A stretch of 64,000 nt of DNA from Dokdonella_A sp014338185 (lineage in GTDB: Bacteria; Pseudomonadota; Gammaproteobacteria; Xanthomonadales; Rhodanobacteraceae). The notes below the pieces were generated by a model, which had not been told where the DNA came from, did no database searches, and saw only the letters and a list, made by a program, of their open reading frames with translations. Each line of letters begins with the position of its first letter. Position 1 is the first letter of the stretch. The stretch lies in NCBI GenBank assembly GCA_030263295.1, contig SZOS01000002.1:62001-126000 (forward strand). Direction: 5' to 3'. The position numbers and the translations under genes are program-made. Shown piece after piece: positions 1 through 8,320 of the stretch.

Positions 1-1
1 G

Positions 2-262
2 GCGCTGCTGCTGGTGGCCGACGGCACGCGCGAGGCGAGCCTGGCGGCGGCGCTGGACCTGCTGATGCAGTCGCGCGCGCTGCTGCCCGATGCGCTCGCG
101 GTGCTGGCGGTCAACAAGTTCGACCTGCTCGAACGCTGGGAGGTCGGCGCGCCCACGCTGGCACAGCTGCGCCGCCTGTTGCCGGTGTTCGAGACCAGCG
201 CGGCCACCGGCACCGGCGTGGAGCCGGCATTCGCGGCCATTGCGGCTGGACTGGCGCCGTGA
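2..262 (+). CDS. Ras-like small GTPase, C-terminal part (5' end outside window)
   Basis: The frame is open from the first bases, so the gene starts upstream of the window. The visible 86 residues hold the back half of a Ras-like G domain: a hydrophobic strand (ALLLVAD), the G4 motif NKFD and a G5 motif ETSAATGTGV. These two motifs bind the guanine base. The P-loop and switch regions lie outside the window and cannot be checked. The stop codon overlaps the GTG start of the hybrid histidine kinase (GTGA), so the two are translationally coupled. The GTPase probably works as a switch in the same signalling pathway; that role is inferred from context only. Confidence 0.75.
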   Translation, partial: ALLLVADGTREASLAAALDLLMQSRALLPDALAVLAVNKFDLLERWEVGAPTLAQLRRLLPVFETSAATGTGVEPAFAAIAAGLAP

Positions 263-1782
263 TCGACCTGCCCGCATTGCCCTTGTCCGTGCGCCGGCGC
301 CTGCGCGAACTGCTGCTGGAGCAGGCGCATCCGCTGGTGCTCAGTTTTGCCGGACAGTGGGAGCTGTGCGGCGTGCACGGTGATGCGGCCTGGTACGGGA
401 TCGACGCGGGCAGCGCGGCCGAGCGCCTCGATGCGCTGCGCGACCTGTTCGTCGGCCTCGAACTCGACCAGCAGCAGGTGCTGCCGTTCGTGGAACTGGC
501 CAATGGCCGCAGCGTGCACCTGCACCTGATTCCCGATGCGGGCGATTTCCACCTGCTGCTGCTGGATGCCGAGTCCGCGCGCACGGCGCAGCGCGAGCAA
601 CAGCAACTGGCCAACGAAGCCGTGCTCGCCGGCCACGCCAAGGGCAAGGCGATCGACGCGCTCAAGCACATCCGCAACGAACTCGAGCGCCAGCGCAGCC
701 AGCTGGCCGAGGCCGATGCGCTCAAGGGCGCGCTGATCGCGACGCTGAGCCACGAGTTCCGCACGCCGCTCACGGCCGCGTTCGGGCGCGTGCGCCTGCT
801 GGAGCAGTCGGCAGCGGCCGACCCCGCGCTGCAGCGCGAACTGCTCGCGCTGCGGCGCAGCCTCGTGCACCTGCAGGTGTTGGCCGAGAACCTGCTCGAA
901 TACGGGCGCGGCGAGGCCGGCGGTCTGCTCAATCCCGGGGCGGTGGACCTGGAGGCCCTGGCCGCGGACTGTCGCGCCATGATCGAACCGCTGGCGATGG
1001 CCAAGGGTCTGGACCTGCGCGTGTTGCCAGCCGCGGCTGCGGCGCCACCGCCGCAGTTGGACGAGCTGCGCCTGCGGCAGATCCTCGTCAACCTCCTGTC
1101 CAACGCGGTGCGCTACACCGCGCAGGGTGAAGTCAGCCTCGCGCTGCGCTGGGACGGGCGCGAACTCGAGGCCGAGGTGGCCGACACCGGGATCGGCATC
1201 GCACCCGAGTTCCAGGCGCGCATCTTCCAGCCGTTCAATGCGGGCGGCCAGTCCGGCAGCCGCGGCGCCGGACTGGGCCTGAGCATCGTGCGCCGGCTGG
1301 TGGAGCAGATGCACGGCACGCTCGCGCTCGACTCGGCGCCCGGTCGGGGCAGCCGTTTCACGTTGCGCCTGCCCGGTGCCGCCGCCGCGTCCGCGTCCGC
1401 GTCCGCGCCCGGGCAGGGCCGCTTGCATGGCCGCGCCTACGTCGTCGACGACGATCCCGACATCGCGCAGCTGCTCGAACTCGCTCTGGTCGACCTCGGC
1501 CTGCAGGTGCGCTGCTTCGATGCCGCGCCGGTGGCGATCGAGGCCGCACTGGCCGCGCCGCCCGACCTGCTCGTGCTCGACATGCGCCTGCCCGGCCTGT
1601 CGGGGCCCGAGGCCGTGTATGCACTGCGCAGCCGCGGCTGCCGCAGCCCGGTGCTCATGCTCTCCGCCCACGCGACCGCCGCGGCACGCGAGTCCGCGCT
1701 GCACGCGGGCGCCGACCGCTACCTCACCAAACCGGTGGATTTCGCCCAGTTCGCGCGTGTCGTGCGCGAAATGCTTGGATAG
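259..1782 (+). CDS. Hybrid sensor histidine kinase with C-terminal receiver domain
   Basis: This 507-residue soluble protein has no transmembrane segment. Residues 1-130 are an unassigned, possibly PAS-like input region. A short coiled-coil stretch leads into a HisKA domain with the H-box LSHEFRTPL (phospho-acceptor His165). The HATPase domain carries LVNLLSNAVRY, DTGIGIA and GAGLGLSIV motifs. A low-complexity Ala/Ser linker, encoded by gcgtcc repeats near 1387-1410, joins a receiver domain with phospho-acceptor Asp441 in LVLDMRLPG and Lys491 in LTKP. No DNA-binding output domain follows, so phosphotransfer to another protein or control of the upstream GTPase is likely. It starts with GTG and overlaps the GTPase gene by 4 bases. 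The signal sensed is unknown. Confidence 0.88.
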   Translation: MIDLPALPLSVRRRLRELLLEQAHPLVLSFAGQWELCGVHGDAAWYGIDAGSAAERLDALRDLFVGLELDQQQVLPFVELANGRSVHLHLIPDAGDFHLLLLDAESARTAQREQQQLANEAVLAGHAKGKAIDALKHIRNELERQRSQLAEADALKGALIATLSHEFRTPLTAAFGRVRLLEQSAAADPALQRELLALRRSLVHLQVLAENLLEYGRGEAGGLLNPGAVDLEALAADCRAMIEPLAMAKGLDLRVLPAAAAAPPPQLDELRLRQILVNLLSNAVRYTAQGEVSLALRWDGRELEAEVADTGIGIAPEFQARIFQPFNAGGQSGSRGAGLGLSIVRRLVEQMHGTLALDSAPGRGSRFTLRLPGAAAASASASAPGQGRLHGRAYVVDDDPDIAQLLELALVDLGLQVRCFDAAPVAIEAALAAPPDLLVLDMRLPGLSGPEAVYALRSRGCRSPVLMLSAHATAAARESALHAGADRYLTKPVDFAQFARVVREMLG

Positions 1783-1820
1783 CATGGCCACGGTGTCCGG
1801 CCGCAGCCGGCCATGGCGCC

Positions 1821-1838
1821 GTGTCATGTCAGTGTCAT
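1821..1838 (+). promoter_or_regulatory. Pho box upstream of phoB
   Basis: Two 7-base repeats GTGTCAT lie 4 bases apart (GTGTCAT-GTCA-GTGTCAT), giving the 11-base phasing of a PhoB operator (consensus CTGTCAT-N4-CTGTCAT). The site ends 48 bases before the phoB start, a position that suits autoactivation under phosphate limitation. The pattern is read directly from the sequence; binding is inferred. Confidence 0.8.
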
Positions 1839-1886
1839 GTTGAGCGGCTGCAATAGTGCCGTCACACAGCACCCCGGGACTTGTCC

Positions 1887-2576
1887 ATGCACAAACGCAT
1901 CCTCGTCGTCGAAGACGAAGCCTCGATCCGCGACATGGTTGCGTTCGCGCTGCGCAAGGCGGACATGCAGCCAATCCATGCGGCCGACGCGAGCGCCGCA
2001 CTGGCGGCGGTCGCCGATACACCACCCGACCTGATCCTGCTCGACTGGATGTTGCCGGGCATGAGTGGCCTGGAGCTGGCGCGGCGCCTGCGCCGCGATG
2101 AGCGCAGCGCGGAGGTGCCGATCATCATGCTGACGGCGCGCGGCGAGGAGGCGGACCGCGTCAATGGCCTGGATGCGGGTGTCGATGACTACGTGGTCAA
2201 GCCGTTCTCGACGCGCGAGCTGGTGGCGCGCATCAAGGCCGTGCTGCGGCGCGTGCAGTCCGACGATGGCAGTGGTTCGATCGCCCTCGGCGGCCTGCGC
2301 ATCGACGGCCCGGCCCATCGCGTATACGCGGGAGACGCGCTGGTCGACCTGGGGCCGACCGAGTACCGCTTGCTGCACTTCTTCATGAGCCACCCCGAGC
2401 GCGTCTATACGCGCGCGCAGGTGCTGGACCACGTGTGGGGCGGCAGTGTCTACATCGAGGAACGCACCGTCGATGTGCACATCCGCAGGTTGCGCAAGGC
2501 ACTCGAACCGTTTGCGCTCGACGGCCTGGTTCAGACCGTGCGCGGCACCGGCTACCGGCTGTCGGATCGGCGATGA
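1887..2576 (+). CDS. phoB: Phosphate regulon response regulator PhoB
   Basis: This OmpR-type transcription factor activates Pho regulon promoters in phosphate starvation. The receiver domain has the acidic pair in VVEDE, phospho-acceptor Asp53 in LILLDWMLPG and Lys105 in VVKPFS. It is followed by a winged-helix DNA-binding domain containing GPTEYRLLHFF and RTVDVHIRRLRKAL. The ATG at 1887 gives 229 residues, the same length as E. coli PhoB; an in-frame TTG 6 bases upstream is less likely. The stop overlaps the phoR start (ATGA). The Pho box just upstream implies positive autoregulation. Confidence 0.95.
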   Translation: MHKRILVVEDEASIRDMVAFALRKADMQPIHAADASAALAAVADTPPDLILLDWMLPGMSGLELARRLRRDERSAEVPIIMLTARGEEADRVNGLDAGVDDYVVKPFSTRELVARIKAVLRRVQSDDGSGSIALGGLRIDGPAHRVYAGDALVDLGPTEYRLLHFFMSHPERVYTRAQVLDHVWGGSVYIEERTVDVHIRRLRKALEPFALDGLVQTVRGTGYRLSDRR

Positions 2577-3613
2577 ACGTCGACCGGCGCCGGGCGCGAC
2601 GGCTGGCCGCGCAGTTGCACGACATGCGCAGCGTGGCGTGCGCGCTGTCCGACGGCTTATTCGTGCTCGACCCGGCGGCACGCCTGCGCTGGTGCAACCC
2701 GGCGGGCGCCCGCCTGCTCGGCCTGGCCTGGCCGGGCGACCGCGGTGTCGCGCTGGCTGGCCGGCTGGGCGGCGATGCCAGTGCGACGTGGCAGCGCCTG
2801 GAGCAGGGTGACAGCGCCGAGATCCCCGCGCCGACCGATTCCGGAGTGCGCCTGCAGCTGTCGTTGTTGCGGTTCGGTGACGGCTTGCGCTTGCTGCTGG
2901 CACACGACGTGTCGCAGGTGCGGCGCCTGGAGCAGGTGCGGCGCGACTTCGTCGCCAATGTGTCACACGAACTGCGCACGCCGCTGACCGTGATCCATGG
3001 TTACCTGGAGTTGCTCGATCCCGAGGACGTGCCGGCGCTGGCGCCGGTCCTGCGCGAGATGCGGGTGCAGTCGCAGCGCATGCGTCAGATCGTCGAGGAT
3101 CTGCTGGTGCTGTCGCACCTGGAAATGCAGGAGCGCCTCGACGAGGAACGGGTGGAAATGGCGCCGCTGCTGGAAAGTCTGCGCCGCGAAGCCGAGGCAC
3201 TGAGTCAGGGGCGCCACCGGATCGAACTGCTCGACCAGGCACGGCACGACCTGCTGGGCTCGGGCAAGGAACTTCACAGCGCGTTTTCCAACCTGGTCAG
3301 CAATGCTGTGCGCTATACCCCCGACGGCGGCAGCATCACGATCGTGTGGCGGCGGGTCGGCGATGGTGCCGAGTATGCGGTGATCGACACCGGCTACGGC
3401 ATTCCGGCCGAGCACCTGCCGCGCCTCACCGAGCGTTTCTACCGCGTGTCATCGAGCCGGTCGCGCGCCAGTGGCGGCACGGGGCTTGGGCTTTCGATCG
3501 TCAAGCATGTGCTCAACCTGCACGAGGCACAGCTGGAGGTGGGCAGCGAGCCGGGCAAGGGCTCGACTTTTGCCTGCCGGTTCGCCGGGTCGCGCCTGCT
3601 GGCAAGGCCCTGA
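2573..3613 (+). CDS. phoR: Phosphate regulon sensor kinase PhoR, without membrane anchor
   Basis: This 346-residue histidine kinase is coupled to phoB by an ATGA overlap. A PAS-like domain (about residues 20-115) is followed by HisKA with SHELRTPL (phospho-acceptor His132) and a HATPase domain with SNAVRY, DTGYGIP and GTGLGLSIVKH. Typical proteobacterial PhoR proteins begin with transmembrane helices that dock to the Pst-PhoU complex. Here residues 1-40 are basic and not hydrophobic, and the frame upstream, inside phoB, offers no membrane helix either. The kinase thus appears cytosolic, although adjacency to phoB and to phoU-pst leaves little doubt about its pathway. The gene ends 5 bases from the convergent phoU stop. 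Confidence 0.88.
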   Translation: MNVDRRRARRLAAQLHDMRSVACALSDGLFVLDPAARLRWCNPAGARLLGLAWPGDRGVALAGRLGGDASATWQRLEQGDSAEIPAPTDSGVRLQLSLLRFGDGLRLLLAHDVSQVRRLEQVRRDFVANVSHELRTPLTVIHGYLELLDPEDVPALAPVLREMRVQSQRMRQIVEDLLVLSHLEMQERLDEERVEMAPLLESLRREAEALSQGRHRIELLDQARHDLLGSGKELHSAFSNLVSNAVRYTPDGGSITIVWRRVGDGAEYAVIDTGYGIPAEHLPRLTERFYRVSSSRSRASGGTGLGLSIVKHVLNLHEAQLEVGSEPGKGSTFACRFAGSRLLARP

Positions 3614-3618
3614 GACCC

Positions 3619-4314
3619 TCAGGCTGGCGCGCCGGCGGGGTCGCGCAACCCGCCACCGATCGCGATGGTGGCGCCGCCCACGGCAAATCCCACGTTTTCG
3701 GCGATGTTGCTGGCGTGGTCGCCGACGCGCTCGATGTCCTTGGCCATGAGCAGCAGCTGCGTGCACGAGGTGATCGTACGCGGTTCGTCCATCATGCAAG
3801 CGAGCAGGCTGCGGAAGCACGCGGCCCAGGCTTCGTCGAGCCGGGTGTCGGCCTCCCACACCTGCCGGGCACGTCCGGTATCGCGTTCGCGCCAGGCGAG
3901 TAGCGCCGCGCGCACGTTCGACGTGGCCAGTTCGGCCAACGGCCGCAGTGCGGCGCCCAGCTGCACCGCGGCGTCGCCGGGCAGCGCGATCGAGCGCCTG
4001 GCCAGATTGACGGCGTGGTCGCCGATGCGCTCGATGTCGGTGGCCACGCGCAGCGTCGCGAACACCTGGCGCAGGTCGCCGGCGATCGGCGCGCGCAGCG
4101 CGAGCAGGCGCACCACGTCGTGGCTGATTTCGCGCTCAAGGCGGTCGATGTGGTCGTCGGCATCGATCACGCGCCGGGCGGCGACCTCGTCGCGCTGTTC
4201 CATGGCCACGATGGCAGCCTGCAGCTGGCGCAGCGCCAGTTCACCCATGCGCAGCAATTCGTCGCCCAGGCGCGCGAGTTCGTCGTCGTAGCTCTTGAGG
4301 ATGTGATCGATCAT
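3619..4314 (-). CDS. phoU: Phosphate-specific transport system accessory protein PhoU
   Basis: PhoU links the Pst transporter to PhoR and keeps the kinase off when phosphate is plentiful. The 231-residue protein is all-helical with two PhoU repeats. Each carries the family metal-cluster signature: RRVIDADDHIDRLE in the first half, and IERIGDHAVNLA and IERVGDHASNIAENV. The ATG at 4314 matches the usual PhoU N-terminus (MIDHILKSYDDEL); the upstream extension to 4413 looks non-coding. It is the last gene of the pstSCAB-phoU set, 25 bases after pstB. Confidence 0.94.
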   Translation of the reverse strand: MIDHILKSYDDELARLGDELLRMGELALRQLQAAIVAMEQRDEVAARRVIDADDHIDRLEREISHDVVRLLALRAPIAGDLRQVFATLRVATDIERIGDHAVNLARRSIALPGDAAVQLGAALRPLAELATSNVRAALLAWRERDTGRARQVWEADTRLDEAWAACFRSLLACMMDEPRTITSCTQLLLMAKDIERVGDHASNIAENVGFAVGGATIAIGGGLRDPAGAPA

Positions 4315-4339
4315 TGGGGTTTCCGTGGGTATGCGCGAG

Positions 4340-5164
4340 TCAGCCGAAACGGCCGGTGATGTAGTCTTCGGTTTGCTTGCGGCCGGGCTGGGTGAAGATT
4401 TTTTCAGTGGCATCGACTTCGACGAGTTCGCCCAGATACAGGAAGGCGGTGCGGTCGGAGACGCGCGCCGCCTGCTGCATGTTGTGAGTGACGATGAGGA
4501 TGGTGTAGTCGCGCTTGAGTTCGTCGATCAGCTGCTCGATGCGGCTGGTGGCGATGGGATCGAGCGCCGAGGTCGGTTCGTCGAGCAGCAGGACTTCGGG
4601 ACGCAGGGCGATGCTGCGCGCGATGCACAGGCGCTGCTGCTGGCCGCCGGACAGGCCCAGTGCGCTGCGCTTGAGCTTGTCCTTGACCTCGTCCCACAGC
4701 GCGGCACGGCGCAACGCCTCCTCGACGCGATCGGCCAGATCGGCCTTGCCCAGGCGCTCGTGGTGGCCGATGCCGTAGGCGATGTTGTCGAAGATCGACA
4801 TCGGGAACGGCACCGGTTTCTGGAACACCATGCCGACCTTGCTGCGCAGGCGGTTCAGCGAGTAGCCCGGATCGAGGATGTTCTCGCCGTCGAGCAGCAC
4901 CTGGCCGCTGGCCTTGAGTCCCGGGTAGATGGCGTAGATGCGGTTGAACACGCGTAGCAGGGTGGACTTGCCGCAGCCGGAAGGGCCGATGATCGCGGTG
5001 ACGGTGTTTTGCGCGATGTCCAGCTCGATGTTCTTGAGTACGCGACTGTCGCCGTAGTGGAAGTCGAGCCCGCGCACGGCGAGCTTGGGGTGGCTGGGCA
5101 GCGCGGTGCCATTGACAGCCCGGAGCCACCAGGGCTGGGTGGAGGTGCAGGTCGGTTCAATCAT
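4340..5164 (-). CDS. pstB: Phosphate ABC transporter ATP-binding protein PstB
   Basis: This is the ATPase of the high-affinity phosphate importer. It contains Walker A GPSGCGKST, the Q-loop in VGMVFQKPVPFP, the ABC signature LSGGQQQR, Walker B VLLLDEPTSALD and the H-loop in IVTHNMQQAARVSD, all intact. The C-terminus TEDYITGRFG is typical of PstB. The ATG at 5164 (274 residues) overlaps the end of pstA by 8 bases; an in-frame ATG at 5176 would add four residues. It is cotranscribed with pstSCA and phoU. Confidence 0.95.
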   Translation of the reverse strand: MIEPTCTSTQPWWLRAVNGTALPSHPKLAVRGLDFHYGDSRVLKNIELDIAQNTVTAIIGPSGCGKSTLLRVFNRIYAIYPGLKASGQVLLDGENILDPGYSLNRLRSKVGMVFQKPVPFPMSIFDNIAYGIGHHERLGKADLADRVEEALRRAALWDEVKDKLKRSALGLSGGQQQRLCIARSIALRPEVLLLDEPTSALDPIATSRIEQLIDELKRDYTILIVTHNMQQAARVSDRTAFLYLGELVEVDATEKIFTQPGRKQTEDYITGRFG

Positions 5165-6026
5165 GACGGATCGCATGGCGATGGACGATGAGGCGGGTGA
5201 GCAGGCTCAGGGCGAGCACGGCCAAGGTGATGAGCAGGGCGCCGGCCCAGGCGATGGTGTGCAGCCGCGGATCGGGGGCGTTGGTGTACTGGTAGATGGT
5301 CACCGGCAGGCTGGCCATCTTGTCCAGCGGATCGATGCTCATGAAGTTGTTGCCGAAGGCGCTGAACAGCAGTGGTGCGGTCTCGCCGGCCAGCCGCGCC
5401 AGCGCCAGCAGTACGCCGGTGGCGATGCCGGATGACGCGGCACGCAGCAGTACATGCACGACCAGTTTCCATTGCGGGATGCCAAGCGCCAGCGTGGCCT
5501 CACGCAGCGTCGATGGAAGCAAACGCAGCATCTCGTCGGTGCTGCGCACGATCACCGGCAGGCCGATCAGGGCCAGTGCGATCGCGCCGGCCAGGCCGGA
5601 GAACGACACGCTGCCGCCGCTCAGGCGCGACATCGGCAGCACCACGACCACGTACACGAACAGGCCGAGCACGATCGAGGGAGCCGACAGCAGGATGTCA
5701 TTGACGAAGCGCAAGACCGTTCCCAGCCGCGTGCGATCTGCGTACTCGGACAGGTAGGCGCCGGCAGCGACACCGACCGGCGCGCACATCGCCAGCGCCA
5801 GCAGGTTCATGATGAGGCTGCCGACGATCGCATTGGCCAGGCCACCCTGCTCGGCGTGCGCGGTGATCTGGGTGAACAGGCGCGGGCCGAGCGCACTGGC
5901 GCCGCGGCTCAGCGTCACCCACAGGATCCAGACCAGCAACAGCAGGCCCAGCGCCGTGGCGCACAGGCCCAGTCCGCGTGCGAGTTGGTCGAGCAGGTGG
6001 CGACGCCACTGCAGTGCCGTGTTCAT
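5157..6026 (-). CDS. pstA: Phosphate ABC transporter permease PstA
   Basis: This 289-residue inner-membrane permease pairs with PstC to form the phosphate channel. It has about six hydrophobic segments and the permease coupling-loop pattern around ATLALGIPQWKLVVHVLLRAA and LARLAGETAPLLF, both typical of PstA. The ATG at 6026 overlaps the pstC stop (ATGA), which favours it over an in-frame start 48 bases upstream. Its 3' end overlaps pstB. Confidence 0.94.
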   Translation of the reverse strand: MNTALQWRRHLLDQLARGLGLCATALGLLLLVWILWVTLSRGASALGPRLFTQITAHAEQGGLANAIVGSLIMNLLALAMCAPVGVAAGAYLSEYADRTRLGTVLRFVNDILLSAPSIVLGLFVYVVVVLPMSRLSGGSVSFSGLAGAIALALIGLPVIVRSTDEMLRLLPSTLREATLALGIPQWKLVVHVLLRAASSGIATGVLLALARLAGETAPLLFSAFGNNFMSIDPLDKMASLPVTIYQYTNAPDPRLHTIAWAGALLITLAVLALSLLTRLIVHRHAIRHD

Positions 6027-7087
6027 CGCGCATCCCCATGCTTGGCCAGCTGGCGCAGCATCAGGCGCGCGCACAGCAGCACCACGAACGTCACCACGAA
6101 CAGCAGGAAGCCCAGCGCGATCAATGCCGAGCGGTGGTTGCCGACGGCTTCGTTGAACTCATTGGCGATCGCCGACGAGATGGTGGTCCCGGGCATCAGC
6201 AGCGAATAGCCGATGGCATAGCTGTTGCCGAGCACGAACGTGACGGCCATCGTCTCGCCGAGCGCGCGGCCCAGGCCGAGGAACAGCCCGCCTACCACCG
6301 CCTGGCGCGTATACGGCAGCACGATGTTCCACACCACTTCCCATGAGGTCGAGCCCAGCGCATGTGCCGATTCCTTGAGGCGCAAGGGCACGCTCTGGAA
6401 TGCTTCGCGCATGATGGCGGTGATGAACGGAACGATCATCACCGCCAGCACGACGCCGGCGGTGAGCAGGCCCAGTCCGAGTGGCGGACCCTGGAACAGG
6501 GTTCCGACCACGGGCAGCCGGCCCAAGGTGTTGCTGAGCGTGGGTTCGATGCTGGCCATGAATGGCACGAACACGAACAGGCCCCACATGCCGTAGATGA
6601 TCGACGGAATGCTGGCCAGCAGTTCAATGGCGCCGGCGACCGGACCACGCAGCCACGCGGGGGCGATTTCGGTGAGGAAAAAGGCGATACCGAAGCTCAC
6701 CGGCGCGGCCAGCAGCAAGGCGATGCACGAGGTCACCAGCGTGCCGAACACCGGCGCGAGTGCGCCGTACTGGCCGGTTACCGGGTTCCATTGGCTCGAC
6801 GTGAGGAAGCCCATGGTATCGTGCAGCAGGATCTGGCGACCGCCCCACAGTGTCGACAGCGCGGCGCCAAGGAGGCTGGCCAGCACCAGCAGCGCGCAGC
6901 CTTGGAGGGCGAGGCGAAACCATGCATCGTGGCGCGCGTCGCGCCGGCTGCGCTGCTGCGCCGCGTGGCTGCCGGCAGCGGCTTGCCCGTCCGCCCGGCT
7001 TCGGTCGGACCCGGATGCGAGTGCATGGGCGGTGGCGTGAGCCGGCATCGCCGGCTCCGCCATCATCGTGGAGTGTGGCGTGGTCAT
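6023..7087 (-). CDS. pstC: Phosphate ABC transporter permease PstC
   Basis: This 354-residue inner-membrane permease is the partner of PstA. After a hydrophilic 55-residue N-terminal tail rich in Ala, Ser and Arg, which is longer than usual, there are six transmembrane segments. Family motifs include SIPSIIYGMWGLFVF and LGSTSWEVVWNIVLPYTR with the GRALGETMAV coupling region. The start lies 6 bases after the pstS stop, and the stop overlaps pstA. Part of the N-terminal tail might be untranslated if a later Met is used. Confidence 0.93.
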   Translation of the reverse strand: MTTPHSTMMAEPAMPAHATAHALASGSDRSRADGQAAAGSHAAQQRSRRDARHDAWFRLALQGCALLVLASLLGAALSTLWGGRQILLHDTMGFLTSSQWNPVTGQYGALAPVFGTLVTSCIALLLAAPVSFGIAFFLTEIAPAWLRGPVAGAIELLASIPSIIYGMWGLFVFVPFMASIEPTLSNTLGRLPVVGTLFQGPPLGLGLLTAGVVLAVMIVPFITAIMREAFQSVPLRLKESAHALGSTSWEVVWNIVLPYTRQAVVGGLFLGLGRALGETMAVTFVLGNSYAIGYSLLMPGTTISSAIANEFNEAVGNHRSALIALGFLLFVVTFVVLLCARLMLRQLAKHGDAR

Positions 7088-7093
7088 GCCGGC

Positions 7094-8122
7094 TTATCGC
7101 TGGAATCGGCTCTTCCAGTAGGTGCGGATGCGCGTCACCAGCGACTCGGGCAAGGGCACGTAGTCGAGTGTGCGGGCCTGATCCTGGCCGTGCGTGTAGG
7201 CCCATTCGAAAAAGTCCAGCGCGACCGCGTGATTGGCGGCATTCTTCGGCTGGACCGGCATGATCACCCACGAGGCCGCCGTGATCGGCCAGGCATCGCT
7301 GCCCGGGGCGTCGAGCATGAGCAGGCTGAAGTGCGGGCTGTTGTCCCAGTCGGCGCTGGCGGCTGCGGCCTGGAAGCTGGCCATGTTCGGCTCGACCGCC
7401 GTGCCGGCGGCATTGCGCAGGCGCGCGTGCGCGATGTGGTTCTTGCGCGCGTAGGCGTATTCCACGTAGCCGATCGAATGCGGGATCTGCCGCACATAGG
7501 CCGCGACGCCCTCGTTGCCCTTGCCGCCGATGCCGCCGGGCCATTGCACGGTGCTGCCGGCACCGACGCTGGCGTTCCACGCGCTGCTGACCTTGGACAG
7601 GTAGTGAGTGAAGTGGTAGCTGGTGCCGGAACCGTCAGACCGGTGCACCACGGTGATGTTGGCCGCGGGCAGGTCCAGGCCCGGATTGAGGGCGAGGATT
7701 GCCGCATCGTTCCAGCGAGTGATGCGTCCGAGGAAGATGTCGGCGAGCGTGTTGCCATCGAGCAGCAGCTGCCCCGGCGCCACGCCCTCGACGTTGAGCG
7801 CCGGCACGATGCCGCCGATCGCATCGGGGAACTGGCCGAGCCCGTATTGCTTGAGCGTGGCCTCGTCCAGCGGCATGTCGGAGGCACCGAAATCAACCGT
7901 GCCCGCCTTGATCTGTGCCATGCCGCCACCCGAGCCGATGGACTGGTAGTTGATGCGGTGGCCGGTCTTGTCGGCGTAGCTGGCCGACCACTTGGAGATC
8001 AGCGGATAGACGAAACTCGATCCGGCGCCGGTGATGTCAGCGGCCTGTGCGCCCCTGGCACCGAGGACGAAGGCGGCGGCCATCGACAGGCATTGCAGGG
8101 TGCGGCGAAAACTTGGGTTCAT
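7094..8122 (-). CDS. pstS: Periplasmic phosphate-binding protein PstS
   Basis: This 342-residue solute-binding protein captures phosphate in the periplasm for PstCAB. It starts with a Sec signal peptide (basic MNPSFRR, a hydrophobic core, cleavage near ARGAQA-AD). The mature protein opens with ITGAGSSFVYPLISKW and contains IGSGGG, DFGASDMPL and HRSDGSGTSYHFT, the loops that contact phosphate in PstS proteins. It is the first gene of the pstSCAB-phoU operon and is read away from a divergent porin gene. A weak Pho-box-like site lies at 8193-8210. Confidence 0.95.
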   Translation of the reverse strand: MNPSFRRTLQCLSMAAAFVLGARGAQAADITGAGSSFVYPLISKWSASYADKTGHRINYQSIGSGGGMAQIKAGTVDFGASDMPLDEATLKQYGLGQFPDAIGGIVPALNVEGVAPGQLLLDGNTLADIFLGRITRWNDAAILALNPGLDLPAANITVVHRSDGSGTSYHFTHYLSKVSSAWNASVGAGSTVQWPGGIGGKGNEGVAAYVRQIPHSIGYVEYAYARKNHIAHARLRNAAGTAVEPNMASFQAAAASADWDNSPHFSLLMLDAPGSDAWPITAASWVIMPVQPKNAANHAVALDFFEWAYTHGQDQARTLDYVPLPESLVTRIRTYWKSRFQR

Positions 8123-8192
8123 GGGATTCCTTGCGGTCGTGGGTGTCGCCGCGCATTGCAGCGCCGCTGTGTTGCGCGCCGATGAGCGCGTT

Positions 8193-8210
8193 GTTGCAGT
8201 GGGATGACAG
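8193..8210 (-). promoter_or_regulatory. Possible degenerate Pho box upstream of pstS
   Basis: On the minus strand the sequence reads CTGTCAT-CCCA-CTGCAAC. The first 7-mer matches the PhoB consensus exactly and the second matches only partly, with correct 11-base phasing. It lies about 70 bases before the pstS start. The location fits, but the second half-site is weak. Confidence 0.4.
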
Positions 8211-8227
8211 GCGTTGGTCGCGCCGGC

Positions 8228-8245
8228 GTGTCACGCCGACGTCAT
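8228..8245 (+). promoter_or_regulatory. Pho-box-like site in the pstS/porin intergenic region
   Basis: The plus strand reads GTGTCAC-GCCG-ACGTCAT, two imperfect copies of the CTGTCAT half-site with the required 4-base spacer. The site ends 75 bases before the porin start and is also upstream of the divergent pstS. Together with the weaker minus-strand site it suggests shared PhoB control of both genes. Confidence 0.5.
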
Positions 8246-8320
8246 GCACATGACCAGCGGTCGTCACCTCGCCAGTGGATCGTTGGCGGCCACTGCAACC
8301 ACTACCGCAAGGAATCACGC

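Noticed and set aside
1784..1814. Nested inverted repeats (ATGGCC/GGCCAT around CCGGC/GCCGG) after the hybrid kinase gene
   Set aside because: The arms are short and interrupted and no T-run follows; it is only a possible structure.
3610..3622. Short inverted repeat CTGAG-ACC-CTCAG between phoR and phoU
   Set aside because: A 5-base stem in a 5-base intergenic gap is too weak to call a terminator.
6362..8185. A 607-codon plus-strand frame opposite pstC and pstS
   Set aside because: pstC and pstS are unmistakable on the minus strand; this frame has no recognisable domain.
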